Shown in pieces: positions 7,794-16,701 of a DNA stretch of 44,099 nucleotides. The first letter of the stretch is position 1, and each line of letters opens with the position of its first letter. The translations under genes were made by a program, and so were the position numbers. The stretch is from Bacteroidia bacterium. Lineage in GTDB: Bacteria; Bacteroidota; Bacteroidia; Chitinophagales; BACL12. Below the pieces are notes generated by a model that had not been told where the DNA came from, did no database searches, and worked only from the letters and a program-made list of their open reading frames with translations. Location of the stretch: assembly GCA_030432405.1 (NCBI GenBank), contig JAUIHG010000007.1, positions 1 to 44,099 on the forward strand, read 5' to 3'.

Positions 7794-9617
7794 TCAGCGG
7801 ATCAGGGTAATGGTCCCCTGACGCTGGATGGCTTCACCGGATTCGGTGGTCAGTTCCAGCGTGTAGATGTAGGTGGCCATCTCCGCGGCCTTGCCCTTGA
7901 AGCTGCCGTCCCAACCGATGTTGATGTCGCCTGTGGCAAATACGCGTTGTCCCCATCGGTTGAAAATCTGCAGGCTGTAGTTGTCCACGTAGGGTGTGCG
8001 GATGATGAACTGGTCGTTCACCCCGTCGCCGTTGGGGCTGAAGGCGTTGGGAATGGCCAGGGTGCGGATCACGACAATTTCCGTGGAGTCGCTGACCGTG
8101 CAGCCGTTGGCGTCCGTGACGGTGACCGTATACCAGGTGGTGAATTCGGGCGAAGCCACCGGGTTGGGGCAGTCTGTGCAGGAAAGGCCATCCCCCGGGC
8201 TCCACATCCAGGCGGATACCGGATCCACGTTGGTGGTGGGGTCGAGGGTCACGTCACCGCCGTTGGGAATGGGCAGGTAGGTGCCGGCTTCCAGTTCGGG
8301 CTCCTCCGGTTCATCGATGGTGGCGTCGATGGTCACCACACAGCCGGTAGCGTCCTGAACGGAGAAGGTATAATCCCCTCCCGCCAGATTGGCGAACACC
8401 GGGCTCGTGCCGTAGTCCACGCCGTTGCTGCTGTAGGTATAGGGCGGGGCACCGCCGCTGGCACCGAGATCCACCGAACCGGTGGTGTCCCCGAAGCAGT
8501 CTACGTCCTGGAGGTCCAGGAGGACCAGCTCCAGCAGGTTGTCCTCGATGATGGTGAAGGTGGTGTCCTTGCTGCAGCCGTTGGCGTCAAAGGCGGTGAT
8601 GGTGTACGAACCCGCCGAGAGGTCTTCAAAGAGGCCAAAAACCTGGGTCGGCCCGCCGTCCAGGCTGTAGGTGAAACCACCAATGGGCGCCGTGCCCCCG
8701 CTGGCCGTCCACAGGACCGCGCCGTTGCTGCCGCCCGGGCAGGTGACCGGCTCGATCGAGTCCAGGCTCATGGAAATGGCCGGCGGATCGGTGAGTATAT
8801 AGGTGGTAGTGCTGGTGCAGCCGCTGGCATCCGTCATGGCCAGGGTATAGGTGCCGGCGCCTAAGCCAGTCACGATTGAACTGTCCGGGGTGGTTTCCAG
8901 CAATCCAGTGCTCCAATCGAAGGTATAGGGCCCTGTGCTGTTGCCGACGGCGATGATGCTGCCGTCCATGCCCCCGGCACAGGTCGGGTTGAACACCGTG
9001 TCGATGGGCGGATCGCAGCAGGTCAGCGTAGGACCGCTGAAGACGATGTTTGGATCGCCATCGCAGTTGAAACTAGACCAACTGCCCGCCTCGCCGTCGC
9101 CCAGGGTATTCAGGGTGATGCTTAGGTCGGCCCCTTCTACGCACAAGCCCGGGGGAAGGGTGGTGACTTCAAAACAGAACTGCACCCAATGTGGGGCCGG
9201 ACAAGTGCCAGTAGCATTGTCGCCAAAGTTGTTGCCCGGGTTGCCGTCCAGTGGACCACCGATACCAGAGTCGTAATAAATCCCTTGACCGTAGCTGGCA
9301 CCCGTTGCAGAACTAGTAATGGTTGGATAGTAGTCCCAATTGCCGTTTCCATCGCACGATGGAGGAAAGCTGGTCACGTTGATGCTGCCGGCGTCCCAAC
9401 CCGGTCCCAGGATGATCTCAAAGCCGTGGAACCAGTTGGCCGAGGCCGAATTCCAGGTATTCACGGACAGGCAGATCTCCACCGTTTCGTTGGCTTCATA
9501 GGTGGTGCCCGTGCCGCCATAACCAGGGGTACTGGTGGTGTCCCAGGTCAACAGGCATTGCGCTTGCGCCGGGACCACAAGGGCCAGCGCGAGCAGAAGG
9601 GTCAAAAAGCGGTTCAT
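7794..9617 (-). CDS. Secreted T9SS type-B cargo protein with SprB-like repeats
   Basis: A 607-residue surface or secreted protein. Residues 1-19 form a signal peptide (cleavage near AQA/QC). Residues 20-190 are a cysteine-containing beta-rich region without a family I recognise. Three SprB-type repeats follow (about 205-285, 285-370 and 370-440), each opening with a Cys-Gly/Phe-Gly turn and ending in a motif like LxAGTYTLxxxDASGC. After another Ig/PKD-like stretch comes the C-terminal type-B sorting domain (about 520-607), with NAFSPNGDGVNDQF and IFNRWGQRVF. By family knowledge it is exported by Sec and then by T9SS across the outer membrane. The function of the passenger is unknown. It ends at the hairpin 7726-7744; upstream lies the 24-bp palindromic repeat at 9632-9655. 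Confidence 0.9.
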   Translation of the reverse strand: MNRFLTLLLALALVVPAQAQCLLTWDTTSTPGYGGTGTTYEANETVEICLSVNTWNSASANWFHGFEIILGPGWDAGSINVTSFPPSCDGNGNWDYYPTITSSATGASYGQGIYYDSGIGGPLDGNPGNNFGDNATGTCPAPHWVQFCFEVTTLPPGLCVEGADLSITLNTLGDGEAGSWSSFNCDGDPNIVFSGPTLTCCDPPIDTVFNPTCAGGMDGSIIAVGNSTGPYTFDWSTGLLETTPDSSIVTGLGAGTYTLAMTDASGCTSTTTYILTDPPAISMSLDSIEPVTCPGGSNGAVLWTASGGTAPIGGFTYSLDGGPTQVFGLFEDLSAGSYTITAFDANGCSKDTTFTIIEDNLLELVLLDLQDVDCFGDTTGSVDLGASGGAPPYTYSSNGVDYGTSPVFANLAGGDYTFSVQDATGCVVTIDATIDEPEEPELEAGTYLPIPNGGDVTLDPTTNVDPVSAWMWSPGDGLSCTDCPNPVASPEFTTWYTVTVTDANGCTVSDSTEIVVIRTLAIPNAFSPNGDGVNDQFIIRTPYVDNYSLQIFNRWGQRVFATGDINIGWDGSFKGKAAEMATYIYTLELTTESGEAIQRQGTITLIR

Positions 9618-9631
9618 ATCGGTCGGGTAAG

Positions 9632-9655
9632 GCCTTCGCCCGTACGGGCGAACCC
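9632..9655 (-). repeat. 24-bp palindrome-cored dispersed repeat, intergenic copy
   Basis: The core TTCGCCCGTACGGGCGAA (9635-9652) is a perfect 18-bp palindrome. Read on the minus strand, GGG before it and GGC after it are also shared with a second copy at 43008-43031 (plus strand), so 24 bp are identical over 33 kb. This copy lies 15-38 bp before the start of the T9SS cargo gene, in its leader if the transcript starts upstream. Confidence 0.75.
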
Positions 9656-9756
9656 TATGTACAGCAGGGTGCGATACGGATGCGAAGGTGGGGTAGAGGG
9701 GAGAAGCGATCCGAATGGGACGCGCGCGAGAGGGGGCATCCCTTGAGGGTATCCTG

Positions 9757-9785
9757 TGAAATTACGGCTTTTGCGGTAGGTGCAG
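9757..9785 (-). promoter_or_regulatory. Weak candidate promoter for the T9SS cargo gene
   Basis: On the minus strand CTG (9785-9783), 18-nt spacer, TAATTTCA (9764-9757). Spacing fits, but both elements are imperfect. It is the best match in the 261 bp between this gene and the divergent ABC-F gene. If used, the leader would be about 130 nt and would contain the palindromic repeat. Confidence 0.25.
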
Positions 9786-9863
9786 AAATGATCGCGCTCA
9801 GGCGTTTTGGGTGCCGGATGGGCCCATTTTGGCCGGAAAAGCCCGGAACACGGGCCAAAACGC

Positions 9864-9871
9864 GACCTTTG
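9864..9871 (+). promoter_or_regulatory. Candidate -7 element GACCTTTG before the ABC-F gene
   Basis: GACCTTTG differs by one base from TAnnTTTG and ends 7 nt before the ATG at 9879, the same spacing as at 794-801. No TTG is found at the proper -33 distance. It belongs to the group of start-proximal -7 motifs discussed in the findings. Confidence 0.3.
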
Positions 9872-9878
9872 CCGCCGC

Positions 9879-11957
9879 ATGTTGATGGTTCAGAATTTGA
9901 GCGTCCGCTTTGGCGGCCGGGCCCTGTACGAGGGCATCAGTTTTTCGGTGCGTCCCCGCGAACGCGTGGGCCTGGCGGGCCGCAACGGGGCCGGCAAGTC
10001 CACCCTGCTGCGCGTGATCATGGGCATGCAGAAAGCCGACGAAGGCCAGGTGGTCATCCCGCAGGACTACACGCTCGGCTACCTGGCCCAGGACATCGAG
10101 GACATGAAGGGCCACAGCGTGCGCGAGGAAGCCGCCAAGGCCTTCGACGAGTTGCGCGCCCTGGAAAAGCGCCTGGCCCACATCCAGCACCAGTTGGAAA
10201 CCCGCACCGACTACGAATCGGACGGCTACATGGAGCTGGTGGAGCACCTCGGCATCGTCACCGAGAAACTGAACTGGATGGGGGCGGCTTCGGCCGAAGG
10301 CGAATTGGAACGGGTCCTCAAGGGCCTGGGTTTCCGCCAGACCGACCTCGACCGTCCGGTCGAAGAGTTTTCCGGGGGGTGGCAAATGCGCATCGAACTG
10401 GCCAAGATCCTGCTGTGCAAACCCGACCTGATATTGTTGGACGAACCCACCAACCACCTGGACATCGAGTCCATCCAATGGGTGGAGGGCTTTTTGACCC
10501 AACACCCCGGGGCGGTGATCGTGATTTCGCACGACCGTGCGTTTTTGGACAACGTCACCAGCCGCACCATCGAAATCAGCGCGGGCAAACTGCAGGACTA
10601 CAAAGCGCCCTATTCCAAATACCTGGAGCTGCGCGCTGAACGGCAGCAAACGCTGATCAACGCCAAGAAAAACCAGGATCGGGAGATCGAACAGGCCGAG
10701 CGCCTGATCACCCGTTTCAAGGCCAAGTCCACCAAGGCTTCGATGGCCCAGAGCCTCCAGAAAAAGCTGGACCGCGTCAAGCGCATTGAGCTGGATGAGG
10801 GAGAAAGCGGGGCCATCCGCTTCCGCTTCCCTCCTGCCCCGCGTTCGGGCCTGGCCGTGGTCCGGGCGGAAGGCTTGCGCAAGGACTACGGCGAAAAGAA
10901 GGTCTTGCGCGGCCTGGACATGCTCGTTGAACGGGGCGACAAGGTGGCCTTTGTAGGCCGCAACGGGGAGGGCAAATCGACCCTGAGCAAAATGATTGTC
11001 GGGGCCACCGGCGTGACCGCCGGCGAACTCGAAATCGGCACCAACGTGCAGATCGGCTACTACGCACAGGACCAGGCCGATAAACTGGATGGAGAACTGA
11101 CGGTCTTTGACACCCTGGACAAGATTGCCACCGGGGACATGCGCACGCGGGTGCGTACCCTGCTGGGTTGTTTTCTGTTTTCCGGGGAGGATGTCGAGAA
11201 AAAAGTCAAGGTTTTGTCCGGTGGCGAACGCAGCCGTCTGGCGCTGGCCAAACTCCTGTTGGAGCCCATCAACCTGTTGGTGCTGGACGAACCCACCAAC
11301 CACCTGGACCTGGTTTCCAAGGGCGTGCTCAAGGAAGCCATCGAACAATACGACGGCACCGCCATCCTGGTCTCGCACGACCGGGACTTTTTGGGCGGGC
11401 TGACCGACCGCGTCTACGAATTCACCGGCGGCAACATCGAAGAGACCATCGGCGACATTTACGCCTACCTCGAAAAGAAGAACATCGAAACGATGCGCGA
11501 ATTCGAGGAAGGCAAGGGCAGCAACAGCGCGGTGGCAGGTTCGGGAAAAAGCGCGGACGTATCCACAGGCAAGGCCCTGCGCAGTGGCGCTGCCCTGCCA
11601 GGAAAAGCGCAAAAAAACAACAGCGGGAAGCCGGTGGCCAAAGCAGCCCCTGTCCTCTCCCACGCCGATTGGTTTGAGGCCAAGAAAAAGGCGGAGAAAA
11701 ACGAAAAGAAGGTCCGGCGCAGCCTGGAGCAATTGGAAAAACAAATCGGCAAACTCGAGTCGGCCATCGGCGCGGTGGAAGACCAACTCAAGGACCCCGA
11801 TTTTTTCTCCAAAGCCGACCCGCAGATTTTCACCGACTACGAGAAGCACAAGGCGGAACTGGAATCGGCCATGGCCGAATGGGAAGCCGCCGGTGAAAAA
11901 CTCGACGCCGCCATCGCGGAACGCGACCGCCTGCACGGCATGCGGCCGGCGGAATAG
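9879..11957 (+). CDS. ABC-F family ATPase (Uup/EttA-type translation factor)
   Basis: A 692-residue soluble protein with two ABC ATPase domains and no membrane helices. Seen: Walker A GRNGAGKST (34-42), signature SGGWQ and LLDEPTNHLD in domain 1; a lysine- and arginine-rich linker (MAQSLQKKLDRVKR); second Walker A GRNGEGKST, signature LSGGERSR and LDEPTNHLD. The C-terminal 170 residues contain a low-complexity Ser/Ala/Lys stretch and a charged coiled coil (about 595-690), as in Uup-type members. By family, ABC-F proteins act at the ribosomal E site, or give resistance or quality control; which applies here is not visible. The start at 9879 is chosen because the conserved domain begins at once (MLMVQNLS), although an ATG at 9885 is possible. 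A -7-like GACCTTTG lies 7 nt upstream. Confidence 0.92.
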   Translation: MLMVQNLSVRFGGRALYEGISFSVRPRERVGLAGRNGAGKSTLLRVIMGMQKADEGQVVIPQDYTLGYLAQDIEDMKGHSVREEAAKAFDELRALEKRLAHIQHQLETRTDYESDGYMELVEHLGIVTEKLNWMGAASAEGELERVLKGLGFRQTDLDRPVEEFSGGWQMRIELAKILLCKPDLILLDEPTNHLDIESIQWVEGFLTQHPGAVIVISHDRAFLDNVTSRTIEISAGKLQDYKAPYSKYLELRAERQQTLINAKKNQDREIEQAERLITRFKAKSTKASMAQSLQKKLDRVKRIELDEGESGAIRFRFPPAPRSGLAVVRAEGLRKDYGEKKVLRGLDMLVERGDKVAFVGRNGEGKSTLSKMIVGATGVTAGELEIGTNVQIGYYAQDQADKLDGELTVFDTLDKIATGDMRTRVRTLLGCFLFSGEDVEKKVKVLSGGERSRLALAKLLLEPINLLVLDEPTNHLDLVSKGVLKEAIEQYDGTAILVSHDRDFLGGLTDRVYEFTGGNIEETIGDIYAYLEKKNIETMREFEEGKGSNSAVAGSGKSADVSTGKALRSGAALPGKAQKNNSGKPVAKAAPVLSHADWFEAKKKAEKNEKKVRRSLEQLEKQIGKLESAIGAVEDQLKDPDFFSKADPQIFTDYEKHKAELESAMAEWEAAGEKLDAAIAERDRLHGMRPAE

Positions 11958-12023
11958 GAGGACCCCTGGTCTTGACCCGCCGATGCGGTGGATCACATTG
12001 TTGTGCTGGAGCGGTCCCGAGCC

Positions 12024-13868
12024 TTATTGATAGCCCGCCGCCTGCAGTTTGAAGAGTTCGGCGTACAGCCCGTTGGCCGCCAACAGATCTTCATGGCTGC
12101 CAATTTCCCGCTGGGCGCCGTCTTTGAGCACCAGGATACGGTCGGCCATGCGCACGGTGGAAAAACGGTGGGAGATCAGCACCGCGGTTTTACCTTCGGT
12201 CAGTTCGCTGAAGCGCTGAAAGACCTCGTATTCGGCACGGGCATCCAGGGCGGCAGTGGGTTCATCCAGGATCAGCAATTGCGCATCCCGCATGTAGGCC
12301 CGGCCCAAGGCTACTTTTTGCCATTCACCACCGGACAGGTCTACACCCTTGTCGAAGCGGCGGCCGAGCATTTGTTCGTAGCCTTCCGGCAGCTTTTCAA
12401 TGACCGAGTCGGCAAGAGAGCGTGCTGCCGCATCCTCGATTTCGGGCCGATTTTCCTTGTGGTCGATGCGCCCGATGGCGATGTTTTCGGAAGCCGTGAG
12501 CGAAAAGCGCACAAAGTCCTGGAAGATGACGCCCACCATGGCGCGCAGGCCCTCCAGGTCGTAGTCGCGCAGGTCGCGCCCTTCCAGCAGGATGCGGCCT
12601 TCCGTGGGGTCGTAAAGGCGGGCGAGCAGCTTGACGAGCGTGGTCTTTCCCGCGCCATTTTCGCCGACCAAGGCGAGCTTTTCTCCGGCGCGTAAATGGA
12701 AACTCAGCCCCCGAAGGGCCCAGCGGTCGGTGCCGGGATAACGGAAGCCCACGTTTTCAAATTCGAATCCACGCTCGAGTTTATCTGGAATGGGGATGGG
12801 GTTTTCTGCGGCCGCAATGGCCGGTTCCATTTCCAGAAAATCGAACAAGTCCTGGAGGTACATGGCGCGTTGCGCGATGCCAGAAAGCCGCTGCAGCATG
12901 CCCTGCATCAGACCGCGGGTACGCATGAAACTGCCGGCCAAAAAGGTCATGTCACCGATGGAAATGATGCCGGCGATGGTTTGGCGGATGATGACCACAT
13001 AGGCCACGTAATAGCCGCCCGTGCCCAGGGTATGGAAGAGGCTGGCCCAGCCGTTGCGCTTCAGGGCCAGGCTGCGGTTGGCGCGGTAATAGGCATCCGC
13101 CAGGGCTGCAAACCGCGTTTTTAGAAAGCCTTCCAGGCCGAAGACCTTGACTTCCTTGGCGGTTTGGTCGCTGGCTCCGACCAGACGCAGGTAATCGAGT
13201 TCTCGGCGTTGCGGGGTCCAGGAACGGGTCAGCGAATAGGTGCGCTGGTTGAACAGCGTTTCGTTGAAGTAAACGGGCAGAACGGCCAGGGCCAGGATGA
13301 GCAGCAGCCAGGGGTTGAAGGCCAACAGGCCACCGGCTAGAAAAACAATGCTGACCGCGTCCTGGGCCTGTTGCAGCAATTGGCTCATCAGCAGCGTACG
13401 GCCCAGCGTCTGCTGGCGCGCCCGTTCCATTTTGTCGTAAAAAGCGCTGTCTTCAAACTGCGGGAGGTCCAGCCGGGCCGCCTGTTCGATCAGTTTGACC
13501 GAGGTGGCATTGGCAAAAAGATCACCGAGCAGGGCATCCAGCAGGGTGATGCCGCGGCCGAGCAGGGCCGAGAAAATGGCCAATCCAAACTCGAGGCCCA
13601 CCCAGGTCCACAGGTCGCCGGTGTCGCGTTCGCCGGCAGGCAGGTCCACCAGAGTAACCACCGCATCAATGATGAGTTTGCCCACATAAAGCTGAGCCAC
13701 CGGCATGGCCGCCTGCACGATGCGGAGCAGCACATTGCCCAAGGCCATGCCCCGGTGGGTTTCCCAAACCAGGCGCAGGAAACGCGGTACGTTGCGGTAG
13801 GCCTTGAGGCTGTCCCGAAAACTCAGATCCTTTTCGCGATCGCTGGATACACCCCGTTGAACGGCCAT
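12024..13868 (-). CDS. ABC transporter, fused membrane and ATPase domains (exporter type)
   Basis: A 614-residue half-transporter that should work as a homodimer. The N-terminal part (about 25-345) contains six hydrophobic segments of an exporter-type membrane domain. The ATPase domain (about 370-605) has Walker A GENGAGKTT near 405, signature LSGGEWQKVALG near 509, Walker B with LLILDEPTAALDA near 533, and the H-loop LISHR. Thus the catalytic set is complete. Its ATG overlaps the stop of the AI-2E-family permease gene by one base (TGATG), which implies translational coupling. The substrate is not evident; relatives are labelled lipid A/peptide/multidrug exporters. It is convergent with the ABC-F gene; I see no convincing terminator in the 66 bp between them. 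Confidence 0.92.
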   Translation of the reverse strand: MAVQRGVSSDREKDLSFRDSLKAYRNVPRFLRLVWETHRGMALGNVLLRIVQAAMPVAQLYVGKLIIDAVVTLVDLPAGERDTGDLWTWVGLEFGLAIFSALLGRGITLLDALLGDLFANATSVKLIEQAARLDLPQFEDSAFYDKMERARQQTLGRTLLMSQLLQQAQDAVSIVFLAGGLLAFNPWLLLILALAVLPVYFNETLFNQRTYSLTRSWTPQRRELDYLRLVGASDQTAKEVKVFGLEGFLKTRFAALADAYYRANRSLALKRNGWASLFHTLGTGGYYVAYVVIIRQTIAGIISIGDMTFLAGSFMRTRGLMQGMLQRLSGIAQRAMYLQDLFDFLEMEPAIAAAENPIPIPDKLERGFEFENVGFRYPGTDRWALRGLSFHLRAGEKLALVGENGAGKTTLVKLLARLYDPTEGRILLEGRDLRDYDLEGLRAMVGVIFQDFVRFSLTASENIAIGRIDHKENRPEIEDAAARSLADSVIEKLPEGYEQMLGRRFDKGVDLSGGEWQKVALGRAYMRDAQLLILDEPTAALDARAEYEVFQRFSELTEGKTAVLISHRFSTVRMADRILVLKDGAQREIGSHEDLLAANGLYAELFKLQAAGYQ

Positions 13869-15016
13869 CAGGAATCCATCGACTGGGTCAGCGCCTGCAC
13901 CACCTTGTATTCGGAGAGGAATTCACGGGCCATGATGCGCAGGATGGTGTAGGTGGGGATGGCCACGATCATGGCGGGAATGCCGGCAAGGAAGCCGGCG
14001 GACATGACCACGAGGAAGATCTCCAGCGGATGGGCGGAGACCACATTGGCAAAAATGGTGGGCTGGAAGACGTTGTTGTCCAGGATCTGGGCCACCCAAT
14101 AGACGACAAACACCTTGATGATCAAGGGGAGCAAGACCGTGTCAAAGGGTTCGCCGACATGGCCCGTGATGGCCATGGCAATGGCGAAGGCGCCCGCCAG
14201 GATGGGGCCTAGGTAGGGAATGATGTTCATCAGGGCCCCGAAAACACCGATGAGCATAGCATAGCGCACACCCAAAATGCTCAGGCCAATCGTGGTCATT
14301 AGCGCAAAAACCAGCGCCTGCAGCAAGAGGCCCAACAGGTAACGCCGCAACATCCTCCGGGACGATTTGAGCACCTTCCGCATGCCCGGCAGGTGCTTTT
14401 CCGGAGTAGCCGCCAACATGGCCCGGCTGAACAAGCGGCGTTCGCGCAGCATAAAAAATGTGGTAAAACTCACTGCAAAAAAGCCGACCGCAATGCTGCT
14501 GATGACACCAACCGTCCCGCTGAACACACTGGATACGGAAACGGCACCAACCAGTCGGCCCAACCAGTGTTGCAATTCGGTTTCCAGGTCGCCTGCTGGA
14601 ATGCCGTAGCTGCGCAAACGGTACTCAAGTTCATTAAGCGGATCTTCCAGGGACTCGATGATCTCCTGCGGTTGGACCTGACTGAGTGCATCGGCTTGTT
14701 GCACGACGAGGGGGCTGAATGCGGCTGGAATGCCAAACAAAATCCCATAGGTCAACAGCATCGTAATCAGGGCGGCAACCGTGCGGTGTACCTGCCAACG
14801 ACCAATCTTGCGTTCGTTCAACCAGTCGGTTATCGGCCGTACCAAAAGCGACAGCACACCGGCAATGGCCAAAAAGATGAATACCGGGTAAATCTTACTG
14901 AACAGCCAAAGCACGATCAGTACCACAGATGCAAACACAAGAATCACCGTTAGCAGGCGAACCAGCTCGCGGTTGCGGGGCAAATTCCGTTTGCTCTTCT
15001 CGGGCTGTTCAGGCAT
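13868..15016 (-). CDS. AI-2E/PerM-family membrane permease
   Basis: A 382-residue polytopic protein of the AI-2E transporter family (PF01594). Typical features: paired N-terminal helices (about 15-65), a basic cytosolic segment and helix, a middle extracytoplasmic domain of about 90 residues, and a C-terminal block of hydrophobic helices that includes FGALMNIIPYLGPILAG, a strongly conserved family stretch, and DNNVFQPTIFANVVSAHPLEIF. Family members have been linked to autoinducer-2 export, Na+/H+ exchange or unknown transport, so the name does not settle the substrate. Its stop overlaps the following ABC exporter start. A TAATCTTG -7-like element sits only 4 nt before its ATG. Confidence 0.9.
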   Translation of the reverse strand: MPEQPEKSKRNLPRNRELVRLLTVILVFASVVLIVLWLFSKIYPVFIFLAIAGVLSLLVRPITDWLNERKIGRWQVHRTVAALITMLLTYGILFGIPAAFSPLVVQQADALSQVQPQEIIESLEDPLNELEYRLRSYGIPAGDLETELQHWLGRLVGAVSVSSVFSGTVGVISSIAVGFFAVSFTTFFMLRERRLFSRAMLAATPEKHLPGMRKVLKSSRRMLRRYLLGLLLQALVFALMTTIGLSILGVRYAMLIGVFGALMNIIPYLGPILAGAFAIAMAITGHVGEPFDTVLLPLIIKVFVVYWVAQILDNNVFQPTIFANVVSAHPLEIFLVVMSAGFLAGIPAMIVAIPTYTILRIMAREFLSEYKVVQALTQSMDS

Positions 15017-15020
15017 GGAG

Positions 15021-15028
15021 CAAGATTA
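15021..15028 (-). promoter_or_regulatory. Candidate -7 element TAATCTTG adjacent to the AI-2E-family start
   Basis: On the minus strand TAATCTTG (one mismatch to TAnnTTTG) is followed by CTCC and then the ATG at 15016. With the usual spacing, transcription would begin at or inside the start codon. A 12-bp palindrome TTTCGGCCGAAA (15044-15055) lies just upstream. Confidence 0.35.
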
Positions 15029-15061
15029 GCGGAATTCGGCGGATTTCGGCCGAAACACGGC

Positions 15062-15691
15062 TCAAAGCGCCCCCGGCCTTCCTGCGGCCACCCAGTCGGC
15101 TTCGGTGTCCACGTCGTCCAATTCCGGCAGCAAATGAACGGTAGACCCGTCCTTTTCGATCCGCGCTTTGGTTTCAGCCAACACGCGGTCCGTGCTCCAG
15201 GGCATGTCTGAAAACAGGTGGCGCTGCCAGCGGGTCATCCCCAGCAGGTAGTAGCCGCCGTCGCGGGCGGGGCCAAGGGTGTAGTCGTGTTCGCCGAGGG
15301 CGGCGAAGCCTGCTTCCACGATTTCCGCAGTCAGCGCCGGAATATCGGAACCGATAATCTGCACCTGTTTGTAGCCGCCCATCTTGAAGGGGATGGAAAA
15401 GGCAAACTCCATGCGGGCGCCGAGGTCGCCATGGCACTGCACGTACTTCCGGAACAACTGGTCTGAAAACCCATCCGAGCGGTCAATCCAATCCGTGTAA
15501 AACACAAAGCGGTCGGCCTGGACGGCTTCGGCCACCTGCCGCGTATGGTCCAGCATGTGCTGGTAGGCGGCCAGTGCCTGCTGGTCCCCGACGCCTTCGG
15601 CCAAGCGGGTTTTGACCTTGCCCGCTTCCGGATTGCGGAGGAACACCATCAGGGCTTTGTCGGTCTTGGAGCTGTTGCTGGTTTCGGTCAT
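15062..15691 (-). CDS. TIGR04282-type (DUF2064) transferase, GT-A fold
   Basis: A 209-residue soluble protein of the DUF2064/TIGR04282 family, annotated in databases as a glycosyltransferase associated with arsenosugar biosynthesis or with radical-SAM/selenodomain loci. Seen: MVFLRNPEAGKVKTRLA near the N-terminus (nucleotidyltransferase-like glycine/lysine loop), GDLGARMEFAF, the metal-binding-type IIGSDIPALT, the conserved LGPARDGGYYLLGM, and LDDVDTEADW at the end. These cover the whole family length. The DUF547 gene follows the same strand 35 bp upstream; DUF547 and TIGR04282 proteins often occur together, which supports a shared pathway. The TTCGCC/GGCGAA hairpin at 15290-15307 encodes FAALGE here. 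Confidence 0.88.
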   Translation of the reverse strand: MTETSNSSKTDKALMVFLRNPEAGKVKTRLAEGVGDQQALAAYQHMLDHTRQVAEAVQADRFVFYTDWIDRSDGFSDQLFRKYVQCHGDLGARMEFAFSIPFKMGGYKQVQIIGSDIPALTAEIVEAGFAALGEHDYTLGPARDGGYYLLGMTRWQRHLFSDMPWSTDRVLAETKARIEKDGSTVHLLPELDDVDTEADWVAAGRPGAL

Positions 15692-15726
15692 GGGGCGGAT
15701 CGGATGCGCCTGCGGCTATCGTGGCC

Positions 15727-16701
15727 TCAGGCGTAGTGCCGCAGCGTACGGGTGCGGTCGAAGGGTTTGAAGCGCAGGCGCCACGCCTCCGCCTGGCCGC
15801 GGAAGCGGTCGTGGCGGTTCAAAAAGGCCAGAATGCCGGCTTCGCTGGCGGACGGTGCACCGGTCAGCCGGCCCCAAAGGGCGCGCCAGGCGGGTTCGGC
15901 CACACCTTTGCCGCCTGAAGCGCTGTGCACCATTCCAGCGGTGGCAAAGTCGCCGCGGAACATCTTGAAAATCCCCGGCAACAGCAGCACGCCGTTGGCG
16001 GCATCCTCTTCCAGTTCTTCATCCAGGTAGGCTGCCGTGGCCAGATCCAGTTGATGGTCAATGTCCGCCGCATTGTAATGCCGGATGGGCGGACAGGAAG
16101 CCGCCGCGCAATTCAGCGCAAAGTGGATGCGCGGGTCCAGGGTGTCCACCCGCCAGCGGCGCTCGAGGGCCGAGGTCCAGGGCTTGCGCAGGTAGCCGGC
16201 CGCCCACCAGATCCGGGATCGGCGTAGGAAACCGTGCTCCACCTGATCCAGGGAGAGGGTTTCGCCGGCAACGGCGAAACGCTTTTTGCGGAAAAACCAC
16301 AACCACGCCACTGTAGAGCCGCCTGGGGGATTCTGCAACATGGCCCATTGCGCCTGGGCATTGTAAAGGTTGATCCAGAAGGCCTTTTTGCGCGCGTCGG
16401 TATTGAGGGTATTGCTCAGTTCCATCCGGTCCAGGCCCGCCAGGCTTTTGGATAAGGCGCTGACGGAAGGGGCGTCTTCTTCCCGCACGGCGTCAAGCAG
16501 GGCAGCGGCCAGGACCAAGGGATCATTGGTTGAGGGACCTTGCGTCGGCGGCCCGGGCGTGGTGCTCTTTTCCGGTGCTTCCGTCTGTTTGTGGCGCAGC
16601 GGTACCTCTTGCCTGGAGGCCTTGCGGCCGGGCAGCCCAGCCTGGCGGCTGGATGCGCTTTTGCGGATGTGCCGGGTGGAAGTGTGGCGATCAGCGGGCA
16701 T
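15727..16701 (-). CDS. DUF547 domain-containing protein
   Basis: A protein of 324 residues from the ATG at 16701; an earlier ATG at 16749 would extend deeper into the upstream gene. Residues 1-65 are basic and of low complexity without a clear signal peptide. The remainder is the DUF547 domain: AFWINLYNAQAQW, LSLDQVEHGFLR, DPRIHFALNCAAASCPPIR and AYLDEELE are diagnostic. The Asn/Tyr/Asn, His and Cys residues in these motifs are conserved in the family, whose biochemical role is unknown. The start overlaps the end of the upstream propeller gene by 11 bp, and the TIGR04282 gene follows after 35 bp, so the three are likely one transcript. A 9-bp-stem hairpin at 16259-16280 lies within the gene and encodes RFAVAGET. 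Confidence 0.85.
   Translation of the reverse strand: MPADRHTSTRHIRKSASSRQAGLPGRKASRQEVPLRHKQTEAPEKSTTPGPPTQGPSTNDPLVLAAALLDAVREEDAPSVSALSKSLAGLDRMELSNTLNTDARKKAFWINLYNAQAQWAMLQNPPGGSTVAWLWFFRKKRFAVAGETLSLDQVEHGFLRRSRIWWAAGYLRKPWTSALERRWRVDTLDPRIHFALNCAAASCPPIRHYNAADIDHQLDLATAAYLDEELEEDAANGVLLLPGIFKMFRGDFATAGMVHSASGGKGVAEPAWRALWGRLTGAPSASEAGILAFLNRHDRFRGQAEAWRLRFKPFDRTRTLRHYA
16259..16280. repeat. Hairpin of the TTCGCC/GGCGAA family, 9-bp arms
   Basis: GTTTCGCCG (16259-16267), loop GCAA, CGGCGAAAC (16272-16280); perfect pairing. It lies inside the DUF547 gene. With 23160-23180 it is among the longest stems in the family. Confidence 0.55.

Noticed and set aside
9614..9880. Minus-strand frame of 88 codons upstream of the T9SS cargo gene
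   Set aside because: It has no domain, no membrane or signal features, and is arginine/proline-rich as expected for translated noncoding GC-rich DNA. Its GFARTGEG comes from the palindromic repeat.
11958..12023. Possible terminator between the convergent ABC-F and ABC exporter genes
   Set aside because: Only a 4-bp stem (CCGC-CGAT-GCGG) without a T run was found, too weak to call.
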